DNA from: Iris pallida
Taxonomy: Eukaryota > Streptophyta > Magnoliopsida > Asparagales > Iridaceae
Direction: 5' to 3'
Length of the DNA: 64,000 nucleotides
NCBI GenBank assembly: GCA_029216955.1
Contig: JANAVB010042255.1
Span: forward strand, 62,001 to 126,000
Shown here: positions 1 to 10,474 of the stretch, piece after piece
Numbering within the stretch: position 1 is the first letter of the stretch
How the letters are laid out: each line of letters begins with the position of its first letter
The notes under the pieces: model-generated
What the model saw: the letters and a program-made list of their open reading frames with translations, nothing else
Databases searched by the model: none
Told to the model about the DNA's origin: nothing
Made by a program: the position numbers and the translations under genes

Positions 1-445
1 ACAACGTTCGTTTGAACATTGTGAAAACGTTGTAGAAATTTTTTTCACAACAGTTTACAAACATTGTTTAAATTTATAAAATCTAACAAAACTCTTTATA
101 CAACATTTTCCATGTATTGTAAAAATTTATTTTAGAACATATTATAAGTATTGTAAATATAATTTTAACAACGTTCTGCAACCGTGGTAGAAACTAAATC
201 TACCATGTTTGTTAAACATTGTATATAGATTTTGTACAACAGTGTACAAACATTGTAAAAAAAATTACAACTTTTGAAAAATGTTGTAAATGTTATTCAA
301 TTATGTTTCACAGATGTTGTAAATAATATTTATATGTTGTAATTGTAATATCAACAACAATTTAAAAGTATTGCAAATAATTTTTACAATGTTTAAAAAC
401 GTTATTAAAATGTTATCTTACAACAGTTATTAAACGTTGTTGATT
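1..445 (+). mobile_element. CACTA-type subterminal repeat region, unit A (terminus outside window)
   Basis: This AT-rich stretch is filled with short words built on ACAACGTT, TTGTAAA and their complements, in both orientations. It is the continuation of the region that in units B-D starts with CACTACAAGAAAA. Dense short subterminal repeats next to such an end are typical of En/Spm (CACTA) elements. No transposase reading frame and no opposite terminus were found. Confidence 0.6.
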
Positions 446-615
446 GTATTTCCATTTTAAAAAATATACAATTTATAAATAAAAATATATTGATTACAAT
501 TACAATACAAATACAAGTACATAATCAACCCCTTTCTGTTCCAACGTGCCACACATCCATTTTACCATGCCCTCACCAAACTCAGAAACAAGAGGTAGAG
601 TGATTATCATCAATC

Positions 616-744
616 CTAACCCATTAGCATCTTCGTCACTCTGTCGACAATCTTGCTCCAAGAGAAAAATAGCTCATAGTCATCGCCGAGGACTCTGTAG
701 ACTTCCCACTCCCTATCGCCATTAACATGCCTACCAATCTCTGC
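616..744 (-). pseudogene. Unidentified 42-residue terminal exon, unit A
   Basis: On the minus strand a pyrimidine-rich tract and CAG acceptor precede position 744. From there 42 codons stay open to a TAG at 616-618. The residues include EWEVYRVLGDDYELFFSWSK and end in KMLMG. Length is exactly 43 codons in units A, B and C. I do not recognise the protein. It lies downstream of the ABC-transporter fragments on the same strand, separated from them here by the LTR element. It could be the last exon of a captured gene; nothing shows that it is expressed. Confidence 0.4.
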
Positions 745-796
745 CTGAAAAATTTATTATTCAAGATTAGTTTTCGAAGTTCGCAAAAAAGAATAG

Positions 797-2285
797 TGTT
801 TGCAAAAACAAAAGTATGATCTTTATTTCACAAACTTTGTAAAGAATATTACAAGAATTCTGGGAAAGTACAACTATAGGAATCCGATCTGGATGACGAT
901 CGCTTTATCCCTTGGACGATGTGAACTTTGAAGACGAAAGCTTTTGAAGATGACTGAAGGCAGGAAGCCTCTGATGGAACGAAGGCAGGAAGCCTCTGAT
1001 GAACTGAAGGCGAAGAGCCTCTGAAGAACGCGGCAGCACTTGGACAAAAATTCTGATCTCTCTTGATCTTGTCCGTCCCCCGTTGAATGGAAACGAAACT
1101 CTATTTATAGAGTTCTGAAATAACTGTTTTGGGCAGTTATTCTGGAGAGTGCCTGGTTGAAGTGCGCCTGTTTTGAGCACGTATGACAAACTGCGCCTGT
1201 TTTGAGCACGTATGACAAACTGCGCCTGTTTTCACTCCATTATCACGAACGTGCACCAACTGCTCTAGACACGTGGCATTATTTGATTGACATGCGCTTG
1301 GTCGTGTACAGTTAGTGGGACACGTGTTGGACATGTAGAGTGGTAGTTAGACGTTGAATTAGTCAAAGTGCGCCTGTTTCAGGGACACGTGGTAAGCTCT
1401 GAATTGATGTTGTTTTGAACTGCGCCTTCTTCGTAGGCGCAATCTGCAAAGTGTGCTGAGTTTGGATAGAAGTAGGCGCAATCTGCGAAGTGTGCTTGAT
1501 ATAGTCAAAAGTAGGCGCAGTCTGTTGATAGCGCCTAGTTCTTTGATGTAGGCACGGTCTGTTTAGACAGCTGTCATATCTTTCTCGAATGCTGTGTTGT
1601 CAGAGTAATGATAAGATATCTCTTCGATTTCCGTGCTATCAGATAATGATGATTATGTGATCTACGCGCGGTTTGAGAAGCGCGCCTCTCTGAGTACTGA
1701 ATAGGCACTATTTGAGTTTGATTGAGAAATGGGCGCCATTTGAGTTAAAAGTAGGCGCTGTTTGTTGTTGACTGAAAACTAGGCACAGTCTGCCCTGTTG
1801 ACGGAAAACTAGGCACAGTCTGCCCTGTTGACGGAAAACTAGGCGCAGCCTGCCCAGATTCATGAATTAGGCGCAGTTTGGCTAGCTGGCTGAAAACTAG
1901 GCACAGTCTGCCCTGTTGATGGAAAACTAGGCACAGTCTGCCCAGATTCATGAATTAGGCGCAGTTTGGCTAGCTGGCTGAAAATTAGGCACAGTCTGCC
2001 CTGTTGACGGAAAACTAGGCACAGTCTGCCCAGATTCATGAATTAGGCGCAGTTTGGCTAGCTGGCTGAAAATTAGGCACAGTCTGCCCTGTTGACGGAA
2101 AACTAGGCACAGTCTGCCCAGATTCATGAATTAGGCGCAGTTTGGCTAGCTGGCTGAAAATTAGGCACAGTCTGCCCTGTTGACGGAAAACTAGGCACAG
2201 TCTGCCCAGATTCATGAATTAGGCGCAGTTTGGCTAGCTGGCTGAAAACTAGGCACAGTTTGATTTTTTTTTTTTTCGACCTACA
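797..2285 (-). repeat. 3' LTR of the gag-only element
   Basis: The LTR is 1489 bp with TG/CA ends. It is almost identical to the right LTR (6788-10474 without its nested insertion). It holds many copies of a short word, CTGCGCCTG in the first half and AGGCRCAGTYTG in the second half, the latter arranged as an 88-bp tandem array. Reading frames across the array have no protein-like composition and are not called genes. Confidence 0.9.
1770..2262. repeat. 88-bp tandem array inside the LTR, built from about 29-bp subunits
   Basis: About five copies of an 88-bp unit are present. Each unit holds three subunits starting AGGCACAGTCTG, AGGCACAGTCTG and AGGCGCAGTTTG, each followed by a different spacer. 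The segment GCTAGCTGGCTG recurs once per unit. The same array occurs in the right LTR, where it is split by the solo LTR. Confidence 0.9.
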
Positions 2286-2296
2286 AGACCCCCTTC
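2286..2296 (-). other. Polypurine tract of the gag-only element
   Basis: On the minus strand GAAGGGGGTCT directly precedes the TGTAGGTC start of the 3' LTR. This is the position where plus-strand DNA synthesis is primed in LTR elements, and it fixes the minus orientation. Confidence 0.8.
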
Positions 2297-2504
2297 AAAG
2301 TTTTCGAAAGTTGATTTTATTCAAAATTTCGAAATACTTTGAATTTTGAAAATCAAATCAAGTTGCGCATAGGCTAAGCTATCTGCGCGATCTGGAAGGA
2401 TTAGCCTCACGTTTCAGACATTTAATGAATATCCAAATGATGAATCTTCATTTTTCAAGACTGATTGAATTCAATTCTTTATGGAGGAATATGAACCACC
2501 GGAT

Positions 2505-2770
2505 GATGTGAGGAACGGGATAAACCGTCAGATGATGAAGATGAACGGTATAAACCGTCAAATGGTGTGATGAACGGGATGAACCGTCAAATGATGATAA
2601 TGAACGAGATGAACCGTCAGATGATGAAGATGAACGGTATAAACCGTCAGATGGATGATGATGAACGGTATAAACCGTCAAATGTATGATGATAAACGGT
2701 ATAAACCGTCAAATGTATGATGATGAATCATCAAAATGTCTACTGGGGATTGAATGAACGGTTGTATGTC
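2505..2770. repeat. Tandem hairpin-forming array in the 3' untranslated part
   Basis: Roughly eight irregular copies of a 28-33 bp unit contain GAACGGTATAAACCGTC or variants. ACGGT and ACCGT in each copy are complementary arms around a four-base loop. The array lies between the gag stop and the polypurine tract of the element, so it would be transcribed as 3' untranslated RNA. Confidence 0.75.
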
Positions 2771-2810
2771 AAACTTTCAAGAAATCTGCCCAGCAAGATC
2801 TCTTCTTCGG

Positions 2811-5800
2811 TTAATGGTTCAAGAGAAACCATATTGCAGCTTTTAAACTTGCATTTGGAATTTTCTTTTGCTTGGATAAAGAAGAGGCGGAGGCTTCAAA
2901 ATCTGAGACCAGATCTGGATGAATCCACAAGATTTCCCCTTTAGAAGTAGTCAAGGGGGAAAGTCCTTCATGTCGGGGAGGAGGAAGGTTCACGAACTCC
3001 AGAGTAGTCCGAGGAATGGGAACTACGCCTTCTTCAACCTGCAGAGGTGTGAAGTCACCGAACTGAACAGAGACGACATTAGCCGTCACCGTCTTTTCGT
3101 CCTGTTCGAGAGTTACTGCTCCAGATTTGATCATCTCTTGTATTTTTCCTTTAAGCACATAGCATGCTCGAGTAGGATGTCCGATGAATCTGTGGTAAAC
3201 ACAATACTTAGGATGATCAGTCTTACCAACCTCTTCCGGCCTTTTGGGGTCGGGCAATTGAAGTTTGTTGCTTTTGGTAAGACAGTCGAAGATCCCCAAG
3301 ATATCATCCTCATCAAAGGAATATTCCTCCTTGGGACGCTGCGGTCTCTGGGGTTGCTGAGACGAAGTAGGAGCAGGTTGAGAAACGTTGACAGCTAACA
3401 CTTCTTTGCTTCTCAAGTCAATGGCCAAAGTTTCCTTAGGAGCAGAGGTATCTTTGCCTTTTCTATTATTATTCTGGCGATTGTTGTTGTTGCCAGAATT
3501 TGAATTTTGATCATCTTGGTCGGGATTCATGTGAACCCCCAATGTCTTGAACTTTTCGGCGCTGAGTTCTGCTGCCTTAGCATTGATTATGAAAGAAGGC
3601 CAATCCTGGAACTGAGTAGCCCCTGTCCACATACTAACAATTGGCAAGAGATTATTCTTGCAAGTGTCAATGGTGACAGCAGATGGGGTTCCCATTGGCA
3701 TCTTGAGAGCTTCGCGACGAAACCTCTCAATAAATTGCTCAACAGGCTCATTATTTCTTTGCTTGATTTTAATGAGGGCTGACATAGTCATGTCGTTGAC
3801 ACCTTCATAAAATCGTTCAAGGAATATCTGCTTGAAGCCTGCAAATGAAGTGATGGACCCGTCTGGTAGACTTCGGTACCAGTCATAAGCAGCGCCAGTT
3901 AAGCAACTGACGAATACCCGAGTAAGAAGGGCATCATTAGGCTGAAGAGGATCAGTCATCAATTCAAAATGATTAATATACTGATTGGGAGATGAAGTGC
4001 CATCGAACTGCATAATGGTGGGGAATTTGTATTTTGGTGGAAACTGCATTTTCTTCCATTCGGCGGGATAGGGTTGTTTAATGCCCAACCGTTGTAAGCC
4101 TTCCTTTTGTGTATAGGCTTCAAATTGATTCCGCAATTGTTCAACAGCATCATTAGCATTCCCTGAAGATTGAGGATTGCTAGATTGATTAGTAATAGTC
4201 GGAGGAGGAACCGCATGGTAAGCATCACCCCCAGCACCAGTTTGGCTAAAAGTAACCTGAGCTGGTACTGTGATGTTTGGAAGAGGTGGTACCCCCAGAC
4301 CAGGGTTCTGAGGAGTGGAAGAAATCAATGGTTCAGGAGTTATGACCGGTGGAGTGTGCTGAGCCATAATAACATCATGCATTTTAGCCATCATTTCGGC
4401 CATAGTCTTCAATTGTTCTTCTAGTGCAACAATCCTTTGATTCTGATTGTTAGAACCAGAAGCATCTTGTTCTTCAACGACGTATGCTGTCACTTCTCGT
4501 GCCATGACAGATGACACAGTTTGTTCAGAGCTATCACTGTCGACAGCAAAGTCTGAATTACCCCCATCATGAGAAGTAGACCGATCACTGTAAGGAAGAT
4601 TCCTTTGACCGATTGTTTCTCGGCTTCGAGATCGAGTATGCTGGTAAACACCATCATCTGATTCTCTAAGTCGGTCAAGATAGTGCTGGCTAGGTCTCCG
4701 GGTCTTTCCGTGCTTGCATTTTCTACCCCCAGAATCTCTGGAAGTCATGTTGACAGAGGCAAACATTACCTCTTCTTCATCATCACTCTTTTGATCAACA
4801 GAAGGGAAAGTCAGATGCTCGAAGACAGAACGTTTGGTTGTTTGGCAACAACATTTGATAACCACTTCGTGAGGATGATTGCAATGATGAACCTGTGATT
4901 GTTTGGGAGAACTGGGGGTGATATTCTGTTTCTGCCTGAGATGATCCCGAAGATCAGAGACAACGGGATGAGAAGAAGTAGCAGGGATATACTCATAGAT
5001 GACATTTGGAACATGATTCTGATTTCGTAAACGTTCGATTCCATGAGTATAAAGAGAGGTACTCATCTGATTGGCATAATTGTCAGGATTCCTTACCTCA
5101 AAAGGTTGATACTGAGGCAAGTTGATCTTAGCATGCTTATGTTTTACAGAGGTAGGTTTTGATTGGGGTTTTCTATTAAGATATGCCCGTAAATCATTTA
5201 AACCGCCCCTGGGAACCTCAGTTTGTGAAACTTGTAATTTGCCTTGTTCGGATCGTGAAATCCGCAAATTAGACAATTCCTGAATATTTGCCTTGGGAGT
5301 AGGTAAAATACCTCTCTGATTAGTACAAGAACCCTTGTAAAAAGAAGTTTTTGTACTAATAGGTGCAGAGGCACTATCAGTTGGATCCACCTCGATAAGA
5401 ATCGAAGAAGACTTGGAAAAGGCCAGAGGACCTTTCCCATTGTTTTGAGATGAAGGGATAACTAAAAAGCATTTCCCTCTGTTATCTTCCAAGTTTTGCG
5501 CTTGGGAAGATTGGGAGAAGACCAAGGGATCTTTTCCTTTTGATAGAATCGAAGAAGGAGCAGCCAAAGGACTGTCCTCAGCAAACTGCGCCTGAGCAGT
5601 TTGGGGTTTCTGGATTCTGGAGTGATCCGGAGTAGACTGCGTCTGAGCAGCAGCAAAAGATTTGGCTTGTGCCAATTTGGCACAAACTATGCCAGAAGAA
5701 GGTTTGGTGGCAGACTGCGCCTGAGTAGACTGTGCCTGTTTAGTCAGGGCAGCAGATGTATTGGATTGAGCCTTGGCAGCAGCAGAAGATTTGACTTGTG

Positions 5801-6785
5801 CCAATTTGGCACAAACTGTGCCAGAAGAAGGTTTGGTGGCAGACTGCGCCTGTTTCCCTAAGGAAAGAACAGACTGCGCCTGATTGTGAGGCAGAGATTG
5901 TGCTGTTTTGGCATGAACTGTGCCAAAAGATGGTTTGACAGCAGACTGCGCCTGTTTCTCTAAGGAGAGAACGGACCGCGCCTGATTGTGAGGCAGAGAT
6001 TGTGCTGTTTTGGCATGAACTGTGCCAAAAGATGGTTTGACAGCAGACTGCGCCTGTTTCCCTAAGGAGAGAACAGACTGCGCCTGATTGTGAGGCAGAG
6101 ATTGTGCTGTTTTGGCATGAACTGTGCCAAAAGATGGTTTGACAGCAGACTGCGCCTGTTTCCCTAAGGAGAGAACAGACTGTGCCTGATTGTGAGGCAG
6201 AGATTGTGCTGTTTTGGCATGAACTGTGCCAAAAGATGGTTTGACAGCAGACTGCGCCTGTTTCCCTAAGGAGAGAACAGACTGTGCCTGATTGTGAGGC
6301 AGAGATTGTGCTGTTTTGGCATGAACTGTGCCAAAAGATGGTTTGACAGCAGACTGCGCCTGTTTCCCTAAGGAGAGAACAGACTGTGCCTGATTGTGAG
6401 GCAGAGATTGTGCTGTTTTGGCATGAACTGTGCCAAAAGATGGTTTGACAGCAGACTGCGCCTGTTTCCCTAAGGAGAGAACAGACTGTGCCTGATTACC
6501 AGAGATAGACACTGGTGTCTTAGAAACAGCAGGTTGTGCCGAGGAAGTGGCAGCGTTCTTCATTAGAGAAGTAGCAGAGTTCTTGGGAGCCCACACTGAG
6601 CGAGTCTTGCTCTTGACGGAAGTCGTAGTGCGGCGAGGAGTGCTTTGTGCATTAATCATTGCTTCGTAAGCCGTTTGGTCGACTTTCACGACCAAAGTCT
6701 TCTGCGTCGAGCCGATAGGCGCCGTGTCACATTGAGTTGTCACCTTTTCATCAGAGGAAAAGGTCGTCCCCAGCAGAGTCGCCAT
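2811..6785 (-). CDS. gag: Long gag-type polyprotein of the non-autonomous LTR element
   Basis: The 1324-residue frame is uninterrupted. Residues 1-96 are Ser/Thr/Ala-rich. Residues 97-333 are seven copies of a 34-residue repeat carrying two QAQS words each. A low-complexity and basic middle region follows. A retrotransposon gag (capsid) domain lies at about residues 915-1040, with motifs such as QFDGTSSPNQYINHF and ERFYEGV. A zinc-knuckle variant, CVYHRFIGHPTRAC (C-x2-H-x4-H-x4-C), lies near the end and resembles gag of the Tat/Ogre and Athila lineages. The product would form the particle that packages the element RNA in the cytoplasm. The ATG at 6785 sits two bases inside the LTR border and overlaps the primer-binding-like site, so a downstream start is possible. 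No pol domain follows. Confidence 0.88.
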   Translation of the reverse strand: MATLLGTTFSSDEKVTTQCDTAPIGSTQKTLVVKVDQTAYEAMINAQSTPRRTTTSVKSKTRSVWAPKNSATSLMKNAATSSAQPAVSKTPVSISGNQAQSVLSLGKQAQSAVKPSFGTVHAKTAQSLPHNQAQSVLSLGKQAQSAVKPSFGTVHAKTAQSLPHNQAQSVLSLGKQAQSAVKPSFGTVHAKTAQSLPHNQAQSVLSLGKQAQSAVKPSFGTVHAKTAQSLPHNQAQSVLSLGKQAQSAVKPSFGTVHAKTAQSLPHNQARSVLSLEKQAQSAVKPSFGTVHAKTAQSLPHNQAQSVLSLGKQAQSATKPSSGTVCAKLAQVKSSAAAKAQSNTSAALTKQAQSTQAQSATKPSSGIVCAKLAQAKSFAAAQTQSTPDHSRIQKPQTAQAQFAEDSPLAAPSSILSKGKDPLVFSQSSQAQNLEDNRGKCFLVIPSSQNNGKGPLAFSKSSSILIEVDPTDSASAPISTKTSFYKGSCTNQRGILPTPKANIQELSNLRISRSEQGKLQVSQTEVPRGGLNDLRAYLNRKPQSKPTSVKHKHAKINLPQYQPFEVRNPDNYANQMSTSLYTHGIERLRNQNHVPNVIYEYIPATSSHPVVSDLRDHLRQKQNITPSSPKQSQVHHCNHPHEVVIKCCCQTTKRSVFEHLTFPSVDQKSDDEEEVMFASVNMTSRDSGGRKCKHGKTRRPSQHYLDRLRESDDGVYQHTRSRSRETIGQRNLPYSDRSTSHDGGNSDFAVDSDSSEQTVSSVMAREVTAYVVEEQDASGSNNQNQRIVALEEQLKTMAEMMAKMHDVIMAQHTPPVITPEPLISSTPQNPGLGVPPLPNITVPAQVTFSQTGAGGDAYHAVPPPTITNQSSNPQSSGNANDAVEQLRNQFEAYTQKEGLQRLGIKQPYPAEWKKMQFPPKYKFPTIMQFDGTSSPNQYINHFELMTDPLQPNDALLTRVFVSCLTGAAYDWYRSLPDGSITSFAGFKQIFLERFYEGVNDMTMSALIKIKQRNNEPVEQFIERFRREALKMPMGTPSAVTIDTCKNNLLPIVSMWTGATQFQDWPSFIINAKAAELSAEKFKTLGVHMNPDQDDQNSNSGNNNNRQNNNRKGKDTSAPKETLAIDLRSKEVLAVNVSQPAPTSSQQPQRPQRPKEEYSFDEDDILGIFDCLTKSNKLQLPDPKRPEEVGKTDHPKYCVYHRFIGHPTRACYVLKGKIQEMIKSGAVTLEQDEKTVTANVVSVQFGDFTPLQVEEGVVPIPRTTLEFVNLPPPRHEGLSPLTTSKGEILWIHPDLVSDFEASASSLSKQKKIPNASLKAAIWFLLNH
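5785..6497 (-). repeat. 102-bp coding tandem repeat inside gag
   Basis: Six full copies of a 102-bp unit (5886-6497) and a diverged seventh copy encode a 34-residue repeat. The copies are near identical at DNA level, and one differs by two residues (QAR, LEK). Period is a multiple of three, so copy-number change keeps the frame. The words encoding QAQS are the same CAGGCGCAG-type word that pervades the LTRs. Confidence 0.92.
6766..6784 (-). other. Probable primer-binding site of the gag-only element
   Basis: On the minus strand TGGCGACTCTGCTGGGGAC begins three bases after the 5' LTR end (CA at 6788). It starts with the TGG expected for pairing to a tRNA 3' CCA end. From memory of Tat/Ogre elements I suspect a tRNA-Arg type primer; the tRNA has not been checked. 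The site overlaps the gag ATG. Confidence 0.6.
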
Positions 6786-6787
6786 TT

Positions 6788-9700
6788 TGTTTGCAAAAAC
6801 AAAAGTATGATCTTTATTTCACAAACTTTGTAAAGAATATTACAAGAATTCTGGGAAAGTACAACTATAGGAATCCGATCTGGATGACGATCGCTTTATC
6901 CCTTGGACGATGTGAACTTTGAAGACGAAAGCTTTTGAAGATGACTGAAGGCAGGAAGCCTCTGATGGAACGAAGGCAGGAAGCCTCTGATGAACTGAAG
7001 GCGAAGAGCCTCTGAAGAATGCGGCAGCACTTGGATAAAAATTCTGATCTCTCTTGATCTTGTCCGTCCCCCGTTGAATGGAAAAGAAACTCTATTTATA
7101 GAGTTCTGAAATAACTGTTTTGGGCAGTTATTCTGGAGAGTGCCTGGTTGAAGTGCGCCTGTTTTGAGCACGTATGACAAACTGCGCCTGTTTTGAGCAC
7201 GTATGACAAACTGCGCCTGTTTTCACTCCATTATCACGAACGTGCACCAACTGCTCTAGACACGTGGCATTATTTGATTGACATGCGCTTGGTCGTGTAC
7301 AGTTAGTGGGACACGTGTTGGACATGTAGAGTGGTAGTTAGACGTTGAATTAGTCAAAGTGCGCCTGTTTCAGGGACACGTGGTAAGCTCTGAATTGATG
7401 TTGTTTTGAACTGCGCCTTCTTCGTAGGCGCAATCTGCAAAGTGTGCTGAGTTTGGATAGAAGTAGGCGCAATCTGCGAAGTGTGCTTGATATAGTCAAA
7501 AGTAGGCGCAGTCTGTTGATAGCGCCTAGTTCTTTGATGTAGGCACGGTCTGTTTAGACAGCTGTCATATCTTTCTCGAATGCTGTGTTGTTAGAGTAAT
7601 GATAAGATATCTCTTCGATTTCCGTGCTATCAGATAATGATGATTATGTGATCTACGCGCGGTTTGAGAAGCGCGCCTCTCTGAGTACTGAATAGGCACT
7701 ATTTGAGTTTGATTGAGAAATGGGCGCCATTTGAGTTAAAAGTAGGCGCTGTTTGTTGTTGACTGAAAACTAGGCACAGTCTGCCCTGTTGACGGAAAAC
7801 TAGGCACAGTCTGCCCTGTTGACGGAAAACTAGGCGCAGTCTGCCCAGATTCATGAATTAGGCGCAGTTTGGCTAGCTGGCTGAAAACTAGGCACAGTCT
7901 GCCCTGTTGATGGAAAACTAGGCACAGTCTGCCCAGATTCATGAATTAGGCGCAGTTTGGCTAGCTGGCTGAAAATTAGGCACAGTCTGCCCTGTTGACG
8001 GAAAACTAGGCACAGTCTGCCCAGATTCATGAATTAGGCGCAGTTTGGCTAGCTGGCTGAAAATTAGGAACAGTCTGCCCTGTTGACGGAAAACTAGGCA
8101 CAGTCTGTTCCACGCCCCGCTCCCGTAGGAGCGATCGTCCTCGCTAAGGCGTGATGCCGCACGGGCCTAGGTTGCGCCCGTGCAAGGCCAAGTCCAGAAA
8201 CGGCCGTTTTAGCTAGGCCACAGAGTCACACAGAGTGTCCCCATTACAGCGGAAAGTAAATAAACACAAGTAGGAGCAAATCCAAATCTCTTTATTGATA
8301 TACACGAAGGTTACAAGCGGCGCTAGGCCGATATTACAAATCGCTCAAGCTCTCTCTCTGAAACATAAAAGGCGTGCCAAGTGGCTTACAAGATGGAATG
8401 ATACATGGCGATGTTCCGATACATTATGTCCTGTATAGGGTGCTTCAGCTTCTGCAACGTCCCAAGGCCCCGGAGTTGGCTCCGCGCCTTAACACGTTCG
8501 ATGGAAGCTCCGCACCAGCCGGCGTCTCCTGTATCCTGCAAGCAGACTGTGAGGTTATCAGTACATTGTTATGCACTGGTGGGGAGGCTAGCTCGCCCAC
8601 AACGCCATCATTACCAAACACGTTGCATTTACTTTTGTGCACCGACTATCATTCATTGTCTTTCTAATCTTGCCTTAGGGTCAACTTCATGGCACATATC
8701 ATGACCTATCTCGTGTTACTGATTTCAAGTGTCGTATGGAAATACATGCACGACTTACCCATACTTACCGTCCGGCCTTCCCTGTCCAAGTAAACCAAGT
8801 TAGTCAACAACAATTAACATGAAGTAGCTTGACGTGATTCATATAAACATTCAATGTTACGGGCGAGTCTATGTCTCGGGTTCTAGCACGTCGTGGGCAT
8901 GTTCTAGTGTTACGTTTCGAGCATGTTCAGGAGGCACATTTCAAGCATGTTCAGGGTGGTACATTTCAAGCATATTCGGGCATGTTACGTTTCGAGCATG
9001 TTCATGTTCAGGATGTTATGTTTCAAGCATACTCTGGGTGTGTTGTATTTCAAGCATGTTCAGGAAGCACTTGTTCATTTAACTTAGACTACTTTGATTT
9101 CAATGCAAGAACTTGCACGTGGATTGCCACCAGCATAGTCCACTTAATCTACATGCACGGGTCGCTGGCTTCACAAGCCATTTAGGACATTCCCCTGTGG
9201 CAATTCTCAACTTAGCGTAGGGTGATGGCTGGTACACCCCGTTAAGTCTCTTGAATATACCCTCCTACTTACGTCTCTTGGTGCCCAAGCCCGCACCCAA
9301 GCAGCCCGTAAGCGCCGTTGATTCCGCCTAGGCCGGCCACGGTTTACCCCCCCAACGCCCGTGCCGCAGAATCCTTCCACACGACGGCCACGGTATTCCC
9401 CCCCATCGCCCGTGCCGTTTGTCCACGACCATTTCGTATTAACTTGTCTTTTTACTTAGCGGCTATCTCCGAGCCGTAGGCTAACCCTTAGCCATAATGC
9501 GTTAACGACCAGGTTGGCGTCCGTACAGCGCGGGTAGCGAGCCCCGTTGCACGTGCCCGTCACACCTGTCGCTAGCGTCTTCCATGTCTTATCTTTCATG
9601 TATTCTTTCTTTCATTTTATTCTTTCACTTGTTCGTATGTTCATTCATGTTTCACGTATTTATCCATTCGTTCATTCATTCGTTGATTCATTCATTCACG

Positions 9701-10474
9701 TATTACGCAACTCCCAGTGCGGGAGTCGCCTTGGCGACCCATTGGTCCCATAGCCTTTCAATGTTGCTATACTATACTCGGAACGACTATGTTGATAGTC
9801 TTCCCATTTCATTGTTGTAATCCATTCATGGTTTTATTGTTGAACGCGTACGGGACTTGAACGTAAGCTTGTGCCGCAGCACGAGCGTAGAGCGCGGGCG
9901 AGAGTTTCTATATTTGCCGAGTACTTTTCCATGTTCTAAACAAGCATGCAAGATGGGATTATTCCCTTAGCTAGGTGCGTTGAGTCATTTATTAGCATGC
10001 AAGATGTTATCGCCTAGCGATTCTCGTGAATGTGTCCGTTTTGTTATGTGTCTAGGCTAAGCAGTGACGGGTTCATCGGAGCCACCCACCTTAGCGATGT
10101 TCGCATCGGCCGAGCGATACTCCGAGCGCGCCTTTGACAGTCTAAGTCTGGATTCATCTTGACGGGCCAAGGCAAGTCTGGCATCGATTTGCATCGATAC
10201 TTCATCGGGTCGAGGCAACTCTTCGGGTCGACGGCTCGTTTGAGTCGTTGCACTTGCCGTTTGGATCGGCGTTCCGCTAGGGCGGAGCGGGTCGTTACAG
10301 TCTGCCCAGATTCATGAATTAGGCGCAGTTTGGCTAGCTGGCTGAAAATTAGGCACAGTCTGCCCTGTTGACGGAAAACTAGGCACAGTCTGCCCAGATT
10401 CATGAATTAGGCGCAGTTTGGCTAGCTGGCTGAAAACTAGGCACAGTTTGATTTTTTTTTTTTTTTGACCTACA
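6788..10474 (-). repeat. 5' LTR of the gag-only element, split by a solo LTR
   Basis: Segments 6788-8107 and 10305-10474 together match the left LTR over its full length. The difference is a 2.2-kb insertion plus a duplicated GTCTG. Transcription of the element would start within this LTR and run toward lower coordinates. Confidence 0.9.
8108..10299 (-). mobile_element. Solo LTR nested in the 5' LTR, related to the Tekay-like element
   Basis: The insertion is 2192 bp and is bounded by GTCTG at 8103-8107 and 10300-10304. No coding domain is present. Its ends resemble the LTR of the Ty3 element at 16610-24748: both open near TGT..CACGCCCCG, share GCGTGATGCCG and GCAAGGCCAAGTC, and end in TACA. 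If the LTR starts at the TG of 8106, the target duplication overlaps it; this ambiguity is unresolved. It is a distinct, longer family (2.2 versus 1.6 kb) left by LTR-LTR recombination. Small frames inside it look non-coding. Confidence 0.75.

Larger units (their letters stand above)
797..10474 (-). mobile_element. Gag-only (non-autonomous) LTR retrotransposon, Tat/Ogre-like
   Basis: The element starts TG at 797, ends CA at 10474, and is flanked by the 5-bp duplication AATAG at 792-796 and 10475-10479. The uninterrupted site is visible in units B and C. LTRs are 797-2285 (1489 bp) and 6788-10474 (1490 bp once a nested solo LTR and its 5-bp duplication are removed). Orientation is minus: a primer-binding-like site follows the right LTR and the purine tract lies beside the left LTR. 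The 4.5-kb interior encodes only one gag-type protein. No protease, reverse transcriptase, RNase H or integrase motif was found, so it must depend on a partner element. Confidence 0.92.

Noticed and set aside
1745..1951. Small frame in the LTR array (also 7736-7942 and 10044-10403)
   Set aside because: It follows the 88-bp tandem array, has no protein-like composition beyond the repeat, and lies in LTR sequence.
1770..2262. Regular repeats resembling a CRISPR array
   Set aside because: The units are contiguous tandem copies with no unique spacers, inside a plant LTR.
8374..9820. Several frames of 65-104 codons in the solo LTR
   Set aside because: They overlap one another on both strands, follow repeat-like sequence (GCATGTTC, ATTCATTC), and match no domain that I know.
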